Below, piece by piece: positions 1-6,465 of a DNA stretch of 7,906 nucleotides. The translations under genes were made by a program, and so were the position numbers. The DNA is from BOG-908 sp964244695 (GTDB lineage Bacteria > Pseudomonadota > Alphaproteobacteria > Acetobacterales > Acetobacteraceae): assembly GCA_964244695.1 (NCBI GenBank), contig CAXTJZ010000187.1, forward strand, positions 1-7,906, in the 5' to 3' direction. The notes under the pieces are model-generated. The model had not been told where the DNA came from. It did no database searches and saw only the letters and a list, made by a program, of their open reading frames with translations. Numbering within the stretch: the stretch's first letter is position 1; each line of letters begins with the position of its first letter.

Positions 1-1
1 A

Positions 2-583
2 GCCGCGTTGCAGATTGCCGAGGAGACCGGGCAGCCGGTGGTGCCAGAGATCATTATCCCGCTGGTGGGCACCAGGCGCGAACTGGAAATCACCCGCGCG
101 CAGGTGGAACACGTGGCCAGGGAAGTACTCGAGAAAGCAGGCAAGACGATCGAGTACTCGGTGGGCACCATGATCGAACTGCCGCGCGCCGCCCTCACGG
201 CCGACAAGATCGCCGAAGTCGCCGATTTCTTCAGCTTCGGCACCAACGACCTGACGCAGACGACCTTCGGCCTGTCACGCGACGACGCCGGGAAGTTCCT
301 GCCGCATTACGTGGAAGCCGGCATCCTGCCGAAAGATCCGTTCGTGTCGCTGGACATCGAAGGCGTGGGCGCGCTCGTGCGCATCGCCACGGAACGCGGC
401 CGCGCCACGAAGAACAGCCTGAAGCTCGGCATCTGCGGCGAGCATGGCGGCGATCCGGCGAGCATCGCCTTCTGCGAGGAGATCGGGCTGGATTATGTAA
501 GCTGCTCGCCTTATCGCGTGCCGGTGGCTCGGCTGGCTGCGGCTCAGGCGGCTTTGGGTGTTGCTGCGGATAAGACGGCGTAA
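2..583 (+). CDS. ppdK: Pyruvate, phosphate dikinase, C-terminal part (5' end outside window)
   Basis: PPDK interconverts pyruvate + ATP + Pi with PEP + AMP + PPi in the cytoplasm. The visible 193 codons are the end of the C-terminal PEP/pyruvate-binding TIM barrel. The motif GTMIELPRAALTA (Glu codon 176-178) and FSFGTNDLTQ (Asp codon 248-250) match the metal-binding Glu and Asp of the family. GICGEHGGDP carries the catalytic Cys (codon 434-436), and the protein closes with the family's typical YVSCSPYRVPVARLAAAQAAL-type tail, so the C-terminus is complete. The reading frame is open from base 2, so the start lies upstream of the window. The TAA stop is followed at once by the palindromic repeat at 585, and the gene converges on the tannase gene. 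The GGDP and SCSPYRVP context separates it from PEP synthase (PpsA) and from PtsI. Identification is firm; the direction of flux cannot be read from sequence. Confidence 0.96.
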   Translation, partial: AALQIAEETGQPVVPEIIIPLVGTRRELEITRAQVEHVAREVLEKAGKTIEYSVGTMIELPRAALTADKIAEVADFFSFGTNDLTQTTFGLSRDDAGKFLPHYVEAGILPKDPFVSLDIEGVGALVRIATERGRATKNSLKLGICGEHGGDPASIAFCEEIGLDYVSCSPYRVPVARLAAAQAALGVAADKTA

Positions 584-584
584 G

Positions 585-758
585 GCAAGCAAGCAGTCCT
601 TTTTTGAAAAAAAGGACCAAAAAACTTTTACTTCCCCGCCTGCAGGAACGCCCGCTCTGGTTCTGCAAGCTTCTAGCTTGCAGAACCAGAGCGGGCCTTC
701 ACGCAGGCGCCAGGAGCAAAAGTTTTTTGCTTCTTTTTTTCAAAAAAGAAGGCCTTTC
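585..758. repeat. Composite palindromic repeat A between two convergent genes
   Basis: This element fills the gap between the ppdK stop (581-583) and the tannase stop (759-761). From outside inward it has four parts. An AT-rich palindrome lies at 596-617 (GTCC TTTTTT GA AAAAAA GGAC). A 12-bp arm CAAAAAACTTTT at 618-629 pairs exactly with AAAAGTTTTTTG at 718-729. A 7-bp pair CGCCTGC/GCAGGCG lies at 637-643 and 703-709. The core is a perfect 21-bp hairpin at 650-696. A second palindrome at 730-751 (CTTC TTTTTT TC AAAAAA GAAG) closes the right side. The whole can fold as one long imperfect cruciform or RNA hairpin. Its placement suits bidirectional termination or 3'-end protection for both converging genes; that role is inference. 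The outer modules recur at 2623-2751 and 7672-7716. Confidence 0.85.
650..696. terminator. Perfect 21-bp inverted repeat, candidate bidirectional terminator core
   Basis: The arm at 650-670 (GCCCGCTCTGG followed by TTCTGCAAGC) is exactly complementary to 676-696, with loop TTCTA at 671-675. A 21-bp perfect stem with a 5-nt loop would be very stable in RNA from either strand. A classical terminator would have a U-run directly after the stem. Here T-runs come only about 26 nt later on the + strand (723-728 and 734-740) and at a similar distance on the - strand. It may therefore act as a stability or roadblock hairpin rather than a textbook intrinsic terminator. Confidence 0.6.
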
Positions 759-2558
759 TTACGGCCCATACTTAGGCGAGAACCCCTGGTTGGTTACCGG
801 CGCCCCAGACACGCACTGGTAGCTAAGGTAGCTTCTCTTATCGCCGCTGACATACGCGCTGTGCGCCGGATAGAGGCACAGCGGACGCCGGAACGCCACG
901 CCGGAGCTCTGATCGTCGTTGACGTATTTCGTCGCGATCACAGACGTCGGCGCAATCCCCTGCTCAACCCAGTCGATCAGCGCGCCCAGAACGTCGTCCG
1001 TGCGGTCGAGCGGCTTTGGCGGCTGCGTGCTGGACAGGTTGCCGAACGCGTTTGGGCCTGGTCCGCCGCCGCAATGCCACACGCCGGGTGCCAGGAACAG
1101 GCGCAGGTAGTTCTGCACGTTCGGGTCCGCCGCGGCCACCGCGTTGTAGTAGTCGATCGAGGTGGCGCTCGGGATGAGCGGGTCCGTGTAGCCCTGATAC
1201 ATCAGGATTTTGTGGCCCTTGCCCGCCATCGCGGACAGGTCCGTGCTGTTGGCGTTCAGCACTTGCGCAAACGTCTCGCCACCCACCGGCGTGTTGTCGA
1301 TCAGCGCGATCTCGCTGGCCAGTTCCGGCTCCAGCTTGGAGGGCGTGGCGAACAGTTCCTGCCAGACCCAATGCGGGCCGAGTGCCCAGTTCATCAGGCT
1401 GTCGAAGGCCGGCGTGGGGAGCGCCTGCTGTAAGGGCAGGCCAAGGTTACCCGCGTAGCCGTTTGCGGCGGAGAGGGCGACAGGCTCTTCCGTGCCGCGC
1501 TCCGGCCCGGGGTAGAGCTGGTTACCTTGATCATCGACGGCACCGCTCCAGTCGCGGTTCATCGCCTCGGCCTGGTCATGCGTCAGGCAGGTGCAGCTCG
1601 ATGCGGTCGGGTCTGTGCACGGCACCTCGTCGAGCGTGCCCTTGCAGGTCAGCACCAGCGCGTTCGTCTTGCACATTGCAGGCTGCGTGAGGAAATCATC
1701 GCCGCGCAGGCCGCCATCCTTGCCGGCGCATTGCTTCAGCACCAGCGCGTGCGTCAGCGCCAGGGCCGCGTCCGTCAGATACGCATCGGACGCGAAATGC
1801 GTAGCTTCATAGACCGCCGGTCCGGACATGTGCAGGTGGGTGCGGTTGTGGGCCGGCGCGCCTGCCAGTATGCCGTCGTAGTCGTCCGGGAAACGCTGGC
1901 TTTCCATCAGCGCCTGCTGTCCGCCGGTGGAGCAGCCGTCGAAATACGTGGCCTTCACAGGATCGGCGTAAAATTTCTGCACGATCTGCTTGGCGGCCAC
2001 CGTCATCAGATGGGTGGACGCGTAGCCGAAATCGCGTATGGCCGCCGGGTCGCCATACAGGCCGCCGGGAATGCCGCCGTCGCCGGATGTGTCTCCGCAG
2101 AACAGGCTGCTGCACTTGAACAGGATGCCGGTGCCCATGTCCGTGTTGGCCGAGGCGAACCCTTCGGTGACGCCAAGCTGCAACGAGCTGCAGCTTATGG
2201 CGCCGGCGCACCCGCGGTTGCCGAAGCCGAGATAGCGGCGGTTCCAGGTCTTCTCGGGCAGCCAGACTTCGACCGCGGATTGCGACGTGTTGGGATTACC
2301 GCTGGACGAGATCACCATGGCAACCCGGCAGAAGGACGGAAGCCCGGTGATCACGGTGCCACTCGGCTCGGTGAAGCTGCCGCCTGTGACGTTCTCGGCG
2401 GAGATTGAGACGATTGAGGCGGAACCGCCCAAAGCAAGGGTGGTGTTGGCAAGATCGGTGCAGTTTGTGGCAGAAGCGGAGTGTGCAAGCGCGAAGACGC
2501 CTGCCACCCCGGCTGTCACCGACCACGCCGCCGTTTTCGGCGTACGTATGGTGGGCAT
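759..2558 (-). CDS. Secreted tannase/feruloyl esterase family hydrolase
   Basis: This is a 599-residue alpha/beta hydrolase of the tannase/feruloyl esterase family (Pfam Tannase), which splits ester bonds of gallates, hydroxycinnamates or related aromatics; the substrate cannot be told from sequence. A Sec signal peptide spans residues about 1-30, ending in ALAHSASA before TNC, so it acts in the periplasm or outside. The family's CS-D-HC arrangement is visible: Cys209-Ser210 in YFDGCSTGG (nucleophile), Asp459 in YQGYTDPLIP, and His495-Cys496 in GVWHCGGG. The two Cys would form the disulfide that brings Ser and His together. The lid (roughly 230-420) is Cys-rich. The Ca2+ loop CAGKDGGLRGDD (from residue 277) lacks two Asp usual in the family. 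I chose ATG 2558 over an in-frame GTG at 2579 because GGGAG lies 7 nt upstream and the signal peptide then starts normally. MHETase belongs to the same superfamily and is an alternative reading. The gene lies downstream of oxdC on the same strand, with repeat B between them. Confidence 0.88.
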   Translation of the reverse strand: MPTIRTPKTAAWSVTAGVAGVFALAHSASATNCTDLANTTLALGGSASIVSISAENVTGGSFTEPSGTVITGLPSFCRVAMVISSSGNPNTSQSAVEVWLPEKTWNRRYLGFGNRGCAGAISCSSLQLGVTEGFASANTDMGTGILFKCSSLFCGDTSGDGGIPGGLYGDPAAIRDFGYASTHLMTVAAKQIVQKFYADPVKATYFDGCSTGGQQALMESQRFPDDYDGILAGAPAHNRTHLHMSGPAVYEATHFASDAYLTDAALALTHALVLKQCAGKDGGLRGDDFLTQPAMCKTNALVLTCKGTLDEVPCTDPTASSCTCLTHDQAEAMNRDWSGAVDDQGNQLYPGPERGTEEPVALSAANGYAGNLGLPLQQALPTPAFDSLMNWALGPHWVWQELFATPSKLEPELASEIALIDNTPVGGETFAQVLNANSTDLSAMAGKGHKILMYQGYTDPLIPSATSIDYYNAVAAADPNVQNYLRLFLAPGVWHCGGGPGPNAFGNLSSTQPPKPLDRTDDVLGALIDWVEQGIAPTSVIATKYVNDDQSSGVAFRRPLCLYPAHSAYVSGDKRSYLSYQCVSGAPVTNQGFSPKYGP

Positions 2559-2565
2559 GAAGTTT

Positions 2566-2570
2566 CTCCC
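2566..2570 (-). promoter_or_regulatory. Ribosome binding site of the tannase-family gene
   Basis: Read on the - strand this is GGGAG, 7 nt before the ATG at 2558. It decides the start against the in-frame GTG at 2579, which would place the Shine-Dalgarno sequence inside the coding region. Confidence 0.65.
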
Positions 2571-2622
2571 TTTTATCACGCGGGGAGAAGCTTACCGATT
2601 GGGGACGAATGTTCAAGGTAGG

Positions 2623-2751
2623 AAGGAAGGCCTTCTTTTTTGAAAAAAAGAAGCAAAAAACTTTCGACTCCGCTGTCGCGGATTTGCCCGGTGAGCCGCC
2701 GACAGGGAGAAAAGGTTTTTGGTCTTTTTTTCCAAAAAAAGGACTGCTTGC
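2623..2751. repeat. Composite palindromic repeat B, between oxdC and the tannase gene
   Basis: The left module is the palindrome CTTC TTTTTT GA AAAAAA GAAG at 2632-2653 followed by CAAAAAACTTT. Over about 35 nt it is the exact reverse complement of the right end of repeat A (718-754). The right module at 2710-2751, read on the - strand, is GCAAGCAGTCC, then a T-run/A-run palindrome, then GACC and AAAAACCTTTT. It closely resembles the left end of repeat A. The centre is unrelated to that of A, yet also folds: CTCC-g-CTGTCG at 2668-2678 pairs with CGACAG-GGAG at 2700-2709, and CGG/CCG extends the stem inward. The oxdC TAA (2752-2754) directly abuts the right module. The element therefore lies in the 3' untranslated region of oxdC and about 65 bp upstream of the tannase start, where it could uncouple the two genes. 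Confidence 0.83.
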
Positions 2752-4011
2752 TTAAACCGGCATCACATCCGGCGTATCCTTCGGAAACTTGGCGATGTCT
2801 TGCAAGGACATGTTGAAGTGCGCGGCCACCATCGCCGGCGGGCTGTGCGCCAGCCAATCCGAGAGAGACACGCCCTGGAACGTCGGAGTCTTGAACACCT
2901 CCAGGAAGACGAGGTCCTCGTTGCCGATGTTCTTGATGTAGTGGCCGAAGCTGCGCTTTACGTAGCCGATATCTCCTGGCGCGAAATCGTTGGTGACTGC
3001 CTTCGGGCCTGAGCCGAACACGGTCATCTGGCCGCGTCCCTTTATCCAGTACTGCCACTCGTCCGCGTTCGGGTGCCAGTGCATCTCGCGCAGGCCGCCG
3101 GGATGCACCGTCACCAAGGCGGCCGCGATGGTGGAGGACACCTTGAAGTTGTGGCTGTCGGCGATCTGCACGAAGCCGCCTTTGGTCTGCTTGGCGATCG
3201 GGCCGGACGCCAGCGAATAGGTGAACGGGTTGGGCGGCGCGCCCTTGTCGCTGGCGATGGCTTGCGCATCGGCCGAAAGCGGCCCGGGAACCTCGCCCTG
3301 GTAGATCCATAGGGAGTGGGTGAAGTTCTTGCTGAACGCTGATTCGGGCAGGCCGAAATTTGCCGCCAGCACGTCCGGCGGCGTGTGGGCGAACCAGTCG
3401 GTGACCAGCAGCGTGTTGAACTCGGTGGCCTTGCCGTCGTCGAAGCAGAGGATGAACTCGCAGCCGTCCGCGCCTATGCCCTGCAGCGAGTGCGGGTAGC
3501 CGCCCGGGAAGTACCACAAATCGCCGGCCTTCACGTCCGCCACGTAGGAACGGCCCTGCGGATCGATGCAGGTGATGCGGCAGTTGCCGTAGGACATGTA
3601 GCCCCACTCTGCGGCCAGATGCCAATGCAGCTCGCGCGTGCCGCCGGCATCCAGGCGCATGTTCACGCCGCTGATGGATTCCGAGATCTCGAAATCGGCC
3701 TGCGTCACCTGCCGCGCCCAGCCGCCATCCTGAATGCGGCGCGGCGCGTTGTTAAACGAGGCCCAGAACAGCGGCAAGTCCCCCACATCGGTCGCCGGCG
3801 GCGTGACGACGTTGGGAAACTGGTTGGCCAGCACAGGGTTTTGCGGGCCTGGATCGACCGCACTTTGCGGGTGGTCCTTGGTGTTCATCAAGCCCTGCGG
3901 CGGCTGGTCCGGATTGCCGGGTGCGGCGGCAGCAAGAGCCGCCGTGCTTGCGGCGACGGCGCCCAAAGCGGCGCCTGTGCCCAGCAGGGCCCGTCTCGAG
4001 TAATTTTCCAT
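2752..4011 (-). CDS. oxdC: Tat-exported bicupin oxalate decarboxylase
   Basis: This 419-residue two-cupin protein matches oxalate decarboxylase, which uses Mn to convert oxalate to formate and CO2 and consumes a proton. A twin-arginine signal opens it (YSRRALLG at 4-11, then an Ala-rich stretch to about residue 30), so export of the folded metalloprotein is expected. Cupin 1 has H129-W-H131, E135 and H174; cupin 2 has H311-W-H313, E318 and H357. The spacings equal those of Bacillus subtilis OxdC (H95/H97/E101/H140 and H273/H275/E280/H319). R126 and R308 match its Arg92 and Arg270, and E371 its Glu333. The active-site lid reads TEFNT (196-200) where OxdC has SENST; the catalytic Glu162 equivalent, E197, is kept, which favours decarboxylase over oxidase. 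GAGG lies 9 nt before the ATG. cmk ends 315 bp upstream on the same strand. The repeat module begins straight after TAA. Family assignment is firm; the activity follows from the conserved residues. Confidence 0.92.
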   Translation of the reverse strand: MENYSRRALLGTGAALGAVAASTAALAAAAPGNPDQPPQGLMNTKDHPQSAVDPGPQNPVLANQFPNVVTPPATDVGDLPLFWASFNNAPRRIQDGGWARQVTQADFEISESISGVNMRLDAGGTRELHWHLAAEWGYMSYGNCRITCIDPQGRSYVADVKAGDLWYFPGGYPHSLQGIGADGCEFILCFDDGKATEFNTLLVTDWFAHTPPDVLAANFGLPESAFSKNFTHSLWIYQGEVPGPLSADAQAIASDKGAPPNPFTYSLASGPIAKQTKGGFVQIADSHNFKVSSTIAAALVTVHPGGLREMHWHPNADEWQYWIKGRGQMTVFGSGPKAVTNDFAPGDIGYVKRSFGHYIKNIGNEDLVFLEVFKTPTFQGVSLSDWLAHSPPAMVAAHFNMSLQDIAKFPKDTPDVMPV

Positions 4012-4326
4012 TGTGCGTGACCTCGTAATCGCGGGGTCAGGGGGGAACGCCGGATCCAGGCCGGGTATCCCGTTAAGTCTGGGTCACGATTCGGAAGCGG
4101 GGAGAACCTCTGCTTTTCGACGGCGAGGCAGGAGGTTTATTTTCGCTCGGCTACAGGCAGTGCGTTTGCAAATGCGCGAGGGGCGGCGAACCGTAGCAAG
4201 CAATCATCGCCGATACTGCCGACGACGCCGGGAAGTGCTAACTGGAAGCGCTCGCCGGGCGTTCTTGGCGTTGATGCTTGCGCCAGAAGACGAGCGCGAA
4301 GACGAAGCGGCGCAACTCTCAAACGC
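4012..4326. other. Intergenic stretch between cmk and oxdC, no gene seen
   Basis: About 315 bp separate the cmk stop from the oxdC start. The only signal I trust is the GAGG Shine-Dalgarno at 4021-4024 for oxdC. A weak hairpin is possible at 4278-4315: TTGCGCC pairs with GGCGCAA around a loop with a near-repeat of GAAGACGA. It sits just after cmk but has no T-run. A small AT-rich patch (GAAAATAAAC on the - strand, about 4133-4142) could belong to an oxdC promoter, but I see no convincing -35/-10 pair. A 61-codon - strand frame at 4137-4322 has no recognisable protein character. No rpsA start is present, although rpsA often follows cmk. Confidence 0.6.
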
Positions 4327-4968
4327 CTATCCGCGCGTCAAACCCGCGCGCTCGACATATCGCAGCGCCGCCTCGAACGCCGCATCGGCATTTAACGCCG
4401 TCGTATCAAGCACGAACGCGTCCGCCGCCGGCCGCAGCGGCGCTGCGGCACGAGAGGCATCGGCCGCATCGCGCGCCTGCATGTCCTCGCGCACGGTTTC
4501 AAGCACGGCAGGCACGCCGCGGCCGGTGAGTTCCAGCCAGCGGCGGTAGGCGCGTGCCTCCACGCTTGCAGTGACAAAAAGCTTGGCGCGCGCCAGCGGA
4601 AAAATGATCGTCCCGATGTCCCGGCCGTCCAGCACGGCGCCGTTCGCGTGGCCGAAGCTGCGCTGGAAATCGAGCAGTGCCGCGCGCACCGGCGGGATGG
4701 AGGCAACGGCGGCGGCGGCGCGGTCCACGTCCGGCGTGCGCAGATCCGTGCGTTCCAGGTCCGGCGGGGTGAGCGCGCGGGCGGCGGCCTCCGCTGCCGC
4801 GGGATCGCCCGAGTCCGCGCCGGCGAGGAGCAGGCGGCGCGCGGTTGCGCGGTAGAGCAGGCCGGTATCCAGATACGGCAGCCCAAGCTGGCCGGCCAGG
4901 CGCCGGGCCAGCGTGCCCTTGCCCGCAGCGGCGGGTCCGTCGATGGCGACGATGCGGTTCTGCGTCAT
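4327..4968 (-). CDS. cmk: Cytidylate kinase
   Basis: CMP kinase transfers phosphate from ATP to CMP or dCMP in the cytoplasm, feeding CTP and dCTP pools. The 213-residue product (E. coli Cmk has 227) shows the P-loop GPAAAGKGT at 11-19, the LDTGLLYRATA segment of the CMP-binding site, the DGRDIGT motif at 114-120, and a lid with REDMQARDAADASRAAAPL. The C-terminal DAFVLDTT is also typical. The ATG at 4966-4968 overlaps the aroA TGA at 4965-4967 as ATGA, with no Shine-Dalgarno of its own, so translation is expected to depend on ribosomes finishing aroA. The open frame runs on upstream far past this ATG, but that part is antiphase to aroA and has no kinase similarity. The next gene downstream is oxdC, not the often-seen rpsA. 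Confidence 0.95.
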   Translation of the reverse strand: MTQNRIVAIDGPAAAGKGTLARRLAGQLGLPYLDTGLLYRATARRLLLAGADSGDPAAAEAAARALTPPDLERTDLRTPDVDRAAAAVASIPPVRAALLDFQRSFGHANGAVLDGRDIGTIIFPLARAKLFVTASVEARAYRRWLELTGRGVPAVLETVREDMQARDAADASRAAAPLRPAADAFVLDTTALNADAAFEAALRYVERAGLTRG

Positions 4969-6281
4969 GCGAATCGGCAGCCGAGGCGGTTCATCAGCGT
5001 GACGAAACCGGGGAAGCTGGTGTCGATGAAGCCGGTGTCGTCCACCTGCACGGGCGTGCGTGTGATGCTGCCCAGCACCAGCGCGCTCATTGCCAGGCGG
5101 TGGTCCATCTGGGTGGCGACCAGGCCGCCCCCAGGAGGCGGGCCATCGGCGCCGGTGATGACCAGGTCGTCGCCCTCGATCTGCACAGCCACGCCGTTGC
5201 CGGCTAGCATTGCGGCGGTGGCGGCCAGCCGGTCGCTCTCCTTCACGCGCAACTCGCCCAGGCCGCGCAGGCGGCTGGTGCCGCGCGCACAGGCGCAGGC
5301 GACGGCGAGTATGGGGAACTCGTCGATCATGCTGGGGGCCAGCGCGGGATCGGTGTCGGCGGCGGTGAGATCGCCTGCGATGGCTATGATGTCGCCCACG
5401 GGCTCGCCGCCGTGCACATGCTCGTTGGCCACGGTGAGGGTGGCACCCATGGCGCGCAAGGCGGTGAGCAGGCCGGTGCGCAACGGATTCAGCCCCACGC
5501 TTTGCACCGTTATCGAGGAGCCCGGCACCAGCAGGGCTGCGACCAGCGGAAAGGCGGCCGAGGATGGGTCGCCCGGTACGGAAATGTCGGCCGCCAGCAA
5601 CTCCGGCTGGCCGGCGAGCCGGATGACACGGCCGGTGCCGTCCTGCGCCACGCTGATCTGGGCGCCGAAATGGCGTAGCATGTTCTCGGTGTGGTCGCGC
5701 GTGGGCACCGGCTCCTCCACGCATGTCTCGCCGCGTGCGTTCAGGCCGGCCAGCAGGATGGCGGATTTCACCTGCGCGCTGGCGACCGGCATGCGGTAGG
5801 TCAGCGGCAGGGCGTGCTCGGCGCCGGTGATGGCGAGCGGCAAGTGGCCGCCGGCGCGGCTGGCGAACTGTGCGCCGGTTTGCGCGAGCGGTGCGGTGAC
5901 GCGCGCCATCGGCCGGCGGCGCAGGCTGGCGTCCCCGGTGAGCACGGCGAAGATGGGATGCGTGGCGAGAATGCCCGTGAGCAGGCGGGCGGCGGTGCCT
6001 GAATTGCCCATGTCCAGCACGTCCGCCGGCTCCGCCAGGCCGCCGATACCGGCGCCGGTGACGCGCCACAGCCCGGTCTCGTCCTGCGTGATGTGGGCGC
6101 CGAGCGCGGACATGGCGGCAGCGGTCCGCAGCACGTCCTCGCCTTCCAGGAGGCCGGAAATGCGTGTCTCGCCTATGGCGAGTGCCGCGAACATCAGCGC
6201 CCGGTGCGAGATGGATTTGTCGCCCGGGACGGTGATGGCACCCTGGAGCGGTCCGGCGCGGCTGGCGGTGAGCGGGTGCAT
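4965..6281 (-). CDS. aroA: 3-phosphoshikimate 1-carboxyvinyltransferase (EPSP synthase), class II type
   Basis: EPSP synthase joins PEP to shikimate-3-phosphate, the sixth step of the shikimate pathway, in the cytoplasm. The 438-residue product has PGDKSISHR (Lys22), DASLRRRPM, SAQVKSAILLAGLN, PVPTRDHTE (195-199), APSMIDEFPI (Asp320), LRVKESDR (Glu348) and MDHRLAMS. Asp320 and Glu348 match E. coli Asp313 and Glu341. Many stretches follow the CP4 (Agrobacterium) sequence, which makes it class II. At the position linked to glyphosate insensitivity, CP4 has Ala (NAAT) while this protein has Gly95 in GNSGT, as in E. coli. The start ATG at 6281 gives an N-terminus of normal length, but no Shine-Dalgarno precedes it, so the start is moderately sure. 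The frame stays open to 6596, which would overlap the neighbouring gene and has no family similarity. cmk follows with an ATGA overlap. Confidence 0.95.
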   Translation of the reverse strand: MHPLTASRAGPLQGAITVPGDKSISHRALMFAALAIGETRISGLLEGEDVLRTAAAMSALGAHITQDETGLWRVTGAGIGGLAEPADVLDMGNSGTAARLLTGILATHPIFAVLTGDASLRRRPMARVTAPLAQTGAQFASRAGGHLPLAITGAEHALPLTYRMPVASAQVKSAILLAGLNARGETCVEEPVPTRDHTENMLRHFGAQISVAQDGTGRVIRLAGQPELLAADISVPGDPSSAAFPLVAALLVPGSSITVQSVGLNPLRTGLLTALRAMGATLTVANEHVHGGEPVGDIIAIAGDLTAADTDPALAPSMIDEFPILAVACACARGTSRLRGLGELRVKESDRLAATAAMLAGNGVAVQIEGDDLVITGADGPPPGGGLVATQMDHRLAMSALVLGSITRTPVQVDDTGFIDTSFPGFVTLMNRLGCRFA

Positions 6282-6310
6282 TGCCGCGGGCGGGTAGCAT
6301 GGGGGAGGAA

Positions 6311-6336
6311 GAAAGCAAGCCGTCCTTTCGCTTGCG
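6311..6336 (+). repeat. Possible degenerate fragment of the palindromic repeat, upstream of aroA
   Basis: The sequence AAGCAAGCCGTCCTTTCG closely follows AAGCAAGCAGTCCTTTTTTG found at the ppdK end of repeat A, but the T/A palindrome is missing. GCAAGC at 6315-6320 can pair with GCTTGC at 6330-6335. It lies in the 184-bp gap between the DUF985 gene and aroA, 30 bp before the aroA ATG. Its short length means chance similarity is possible. Confidence 0.35.
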
Positions 6337-6465
6337 TCACGCGATAGAGCTGCCGGAGAAGCCGACCACGAACTCTGCGACGCGCCGGGCCCGAACTCTG
6401 CCTGGGCTTGTGCCGCCTCGTCCAAAGCGGACGCTGCCGGCGGCGGCCAACGAAAGGAGCTGCCG

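Noticed and set aside
585..758. Insertion sequence remnant or CRISPR-like array
   Set aside because: No transposase fragment, no target duplication that I can see, and no regularly spaced direct repeats; the structure is nested inverted repeats only.
558..1433. 291-codon + strand frame over the repeat and the tannase gene
   Set aside because: Antisense shadow with low-complexity Arg/Val composition; the convergent tannase gene shows clear catalytic motifs.
1527..2408. 293-codon + strand frame antisense to the tannase gene
   Set aside because: Mirror of GC-rich codon use in the opposite gene; no recognisable domain and no ribosome binding site.
2576..3625. 349-codon - strand frame overlapping oxdC
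   Set aside because: Arg/Gly-rich shadow frame of oxdC that runs into repeat B; the cupin motifs are in the other frame.
4137..4322. 61-codon - strand frame between cmk and oxdC
   Set aside because: No ribosome binding site, no recognisable motif, and composition like random GC-rich DNA.
4648..5799. 383-codon + strand frame antisense to aroA and cmk
   Set aside because: Both sense genes are firmly identified; the antisense product is Ser/Ala/Arg-rich without motifs.
4969..6318. Long - strand frame continuing upstream of cmk in one ORF
   Set aside because: It is the +1 shadow of aroA: Arg/His/Pro-rich, with no domain character. Cytidylate kinase similarity begins exactly at ATG 4968.
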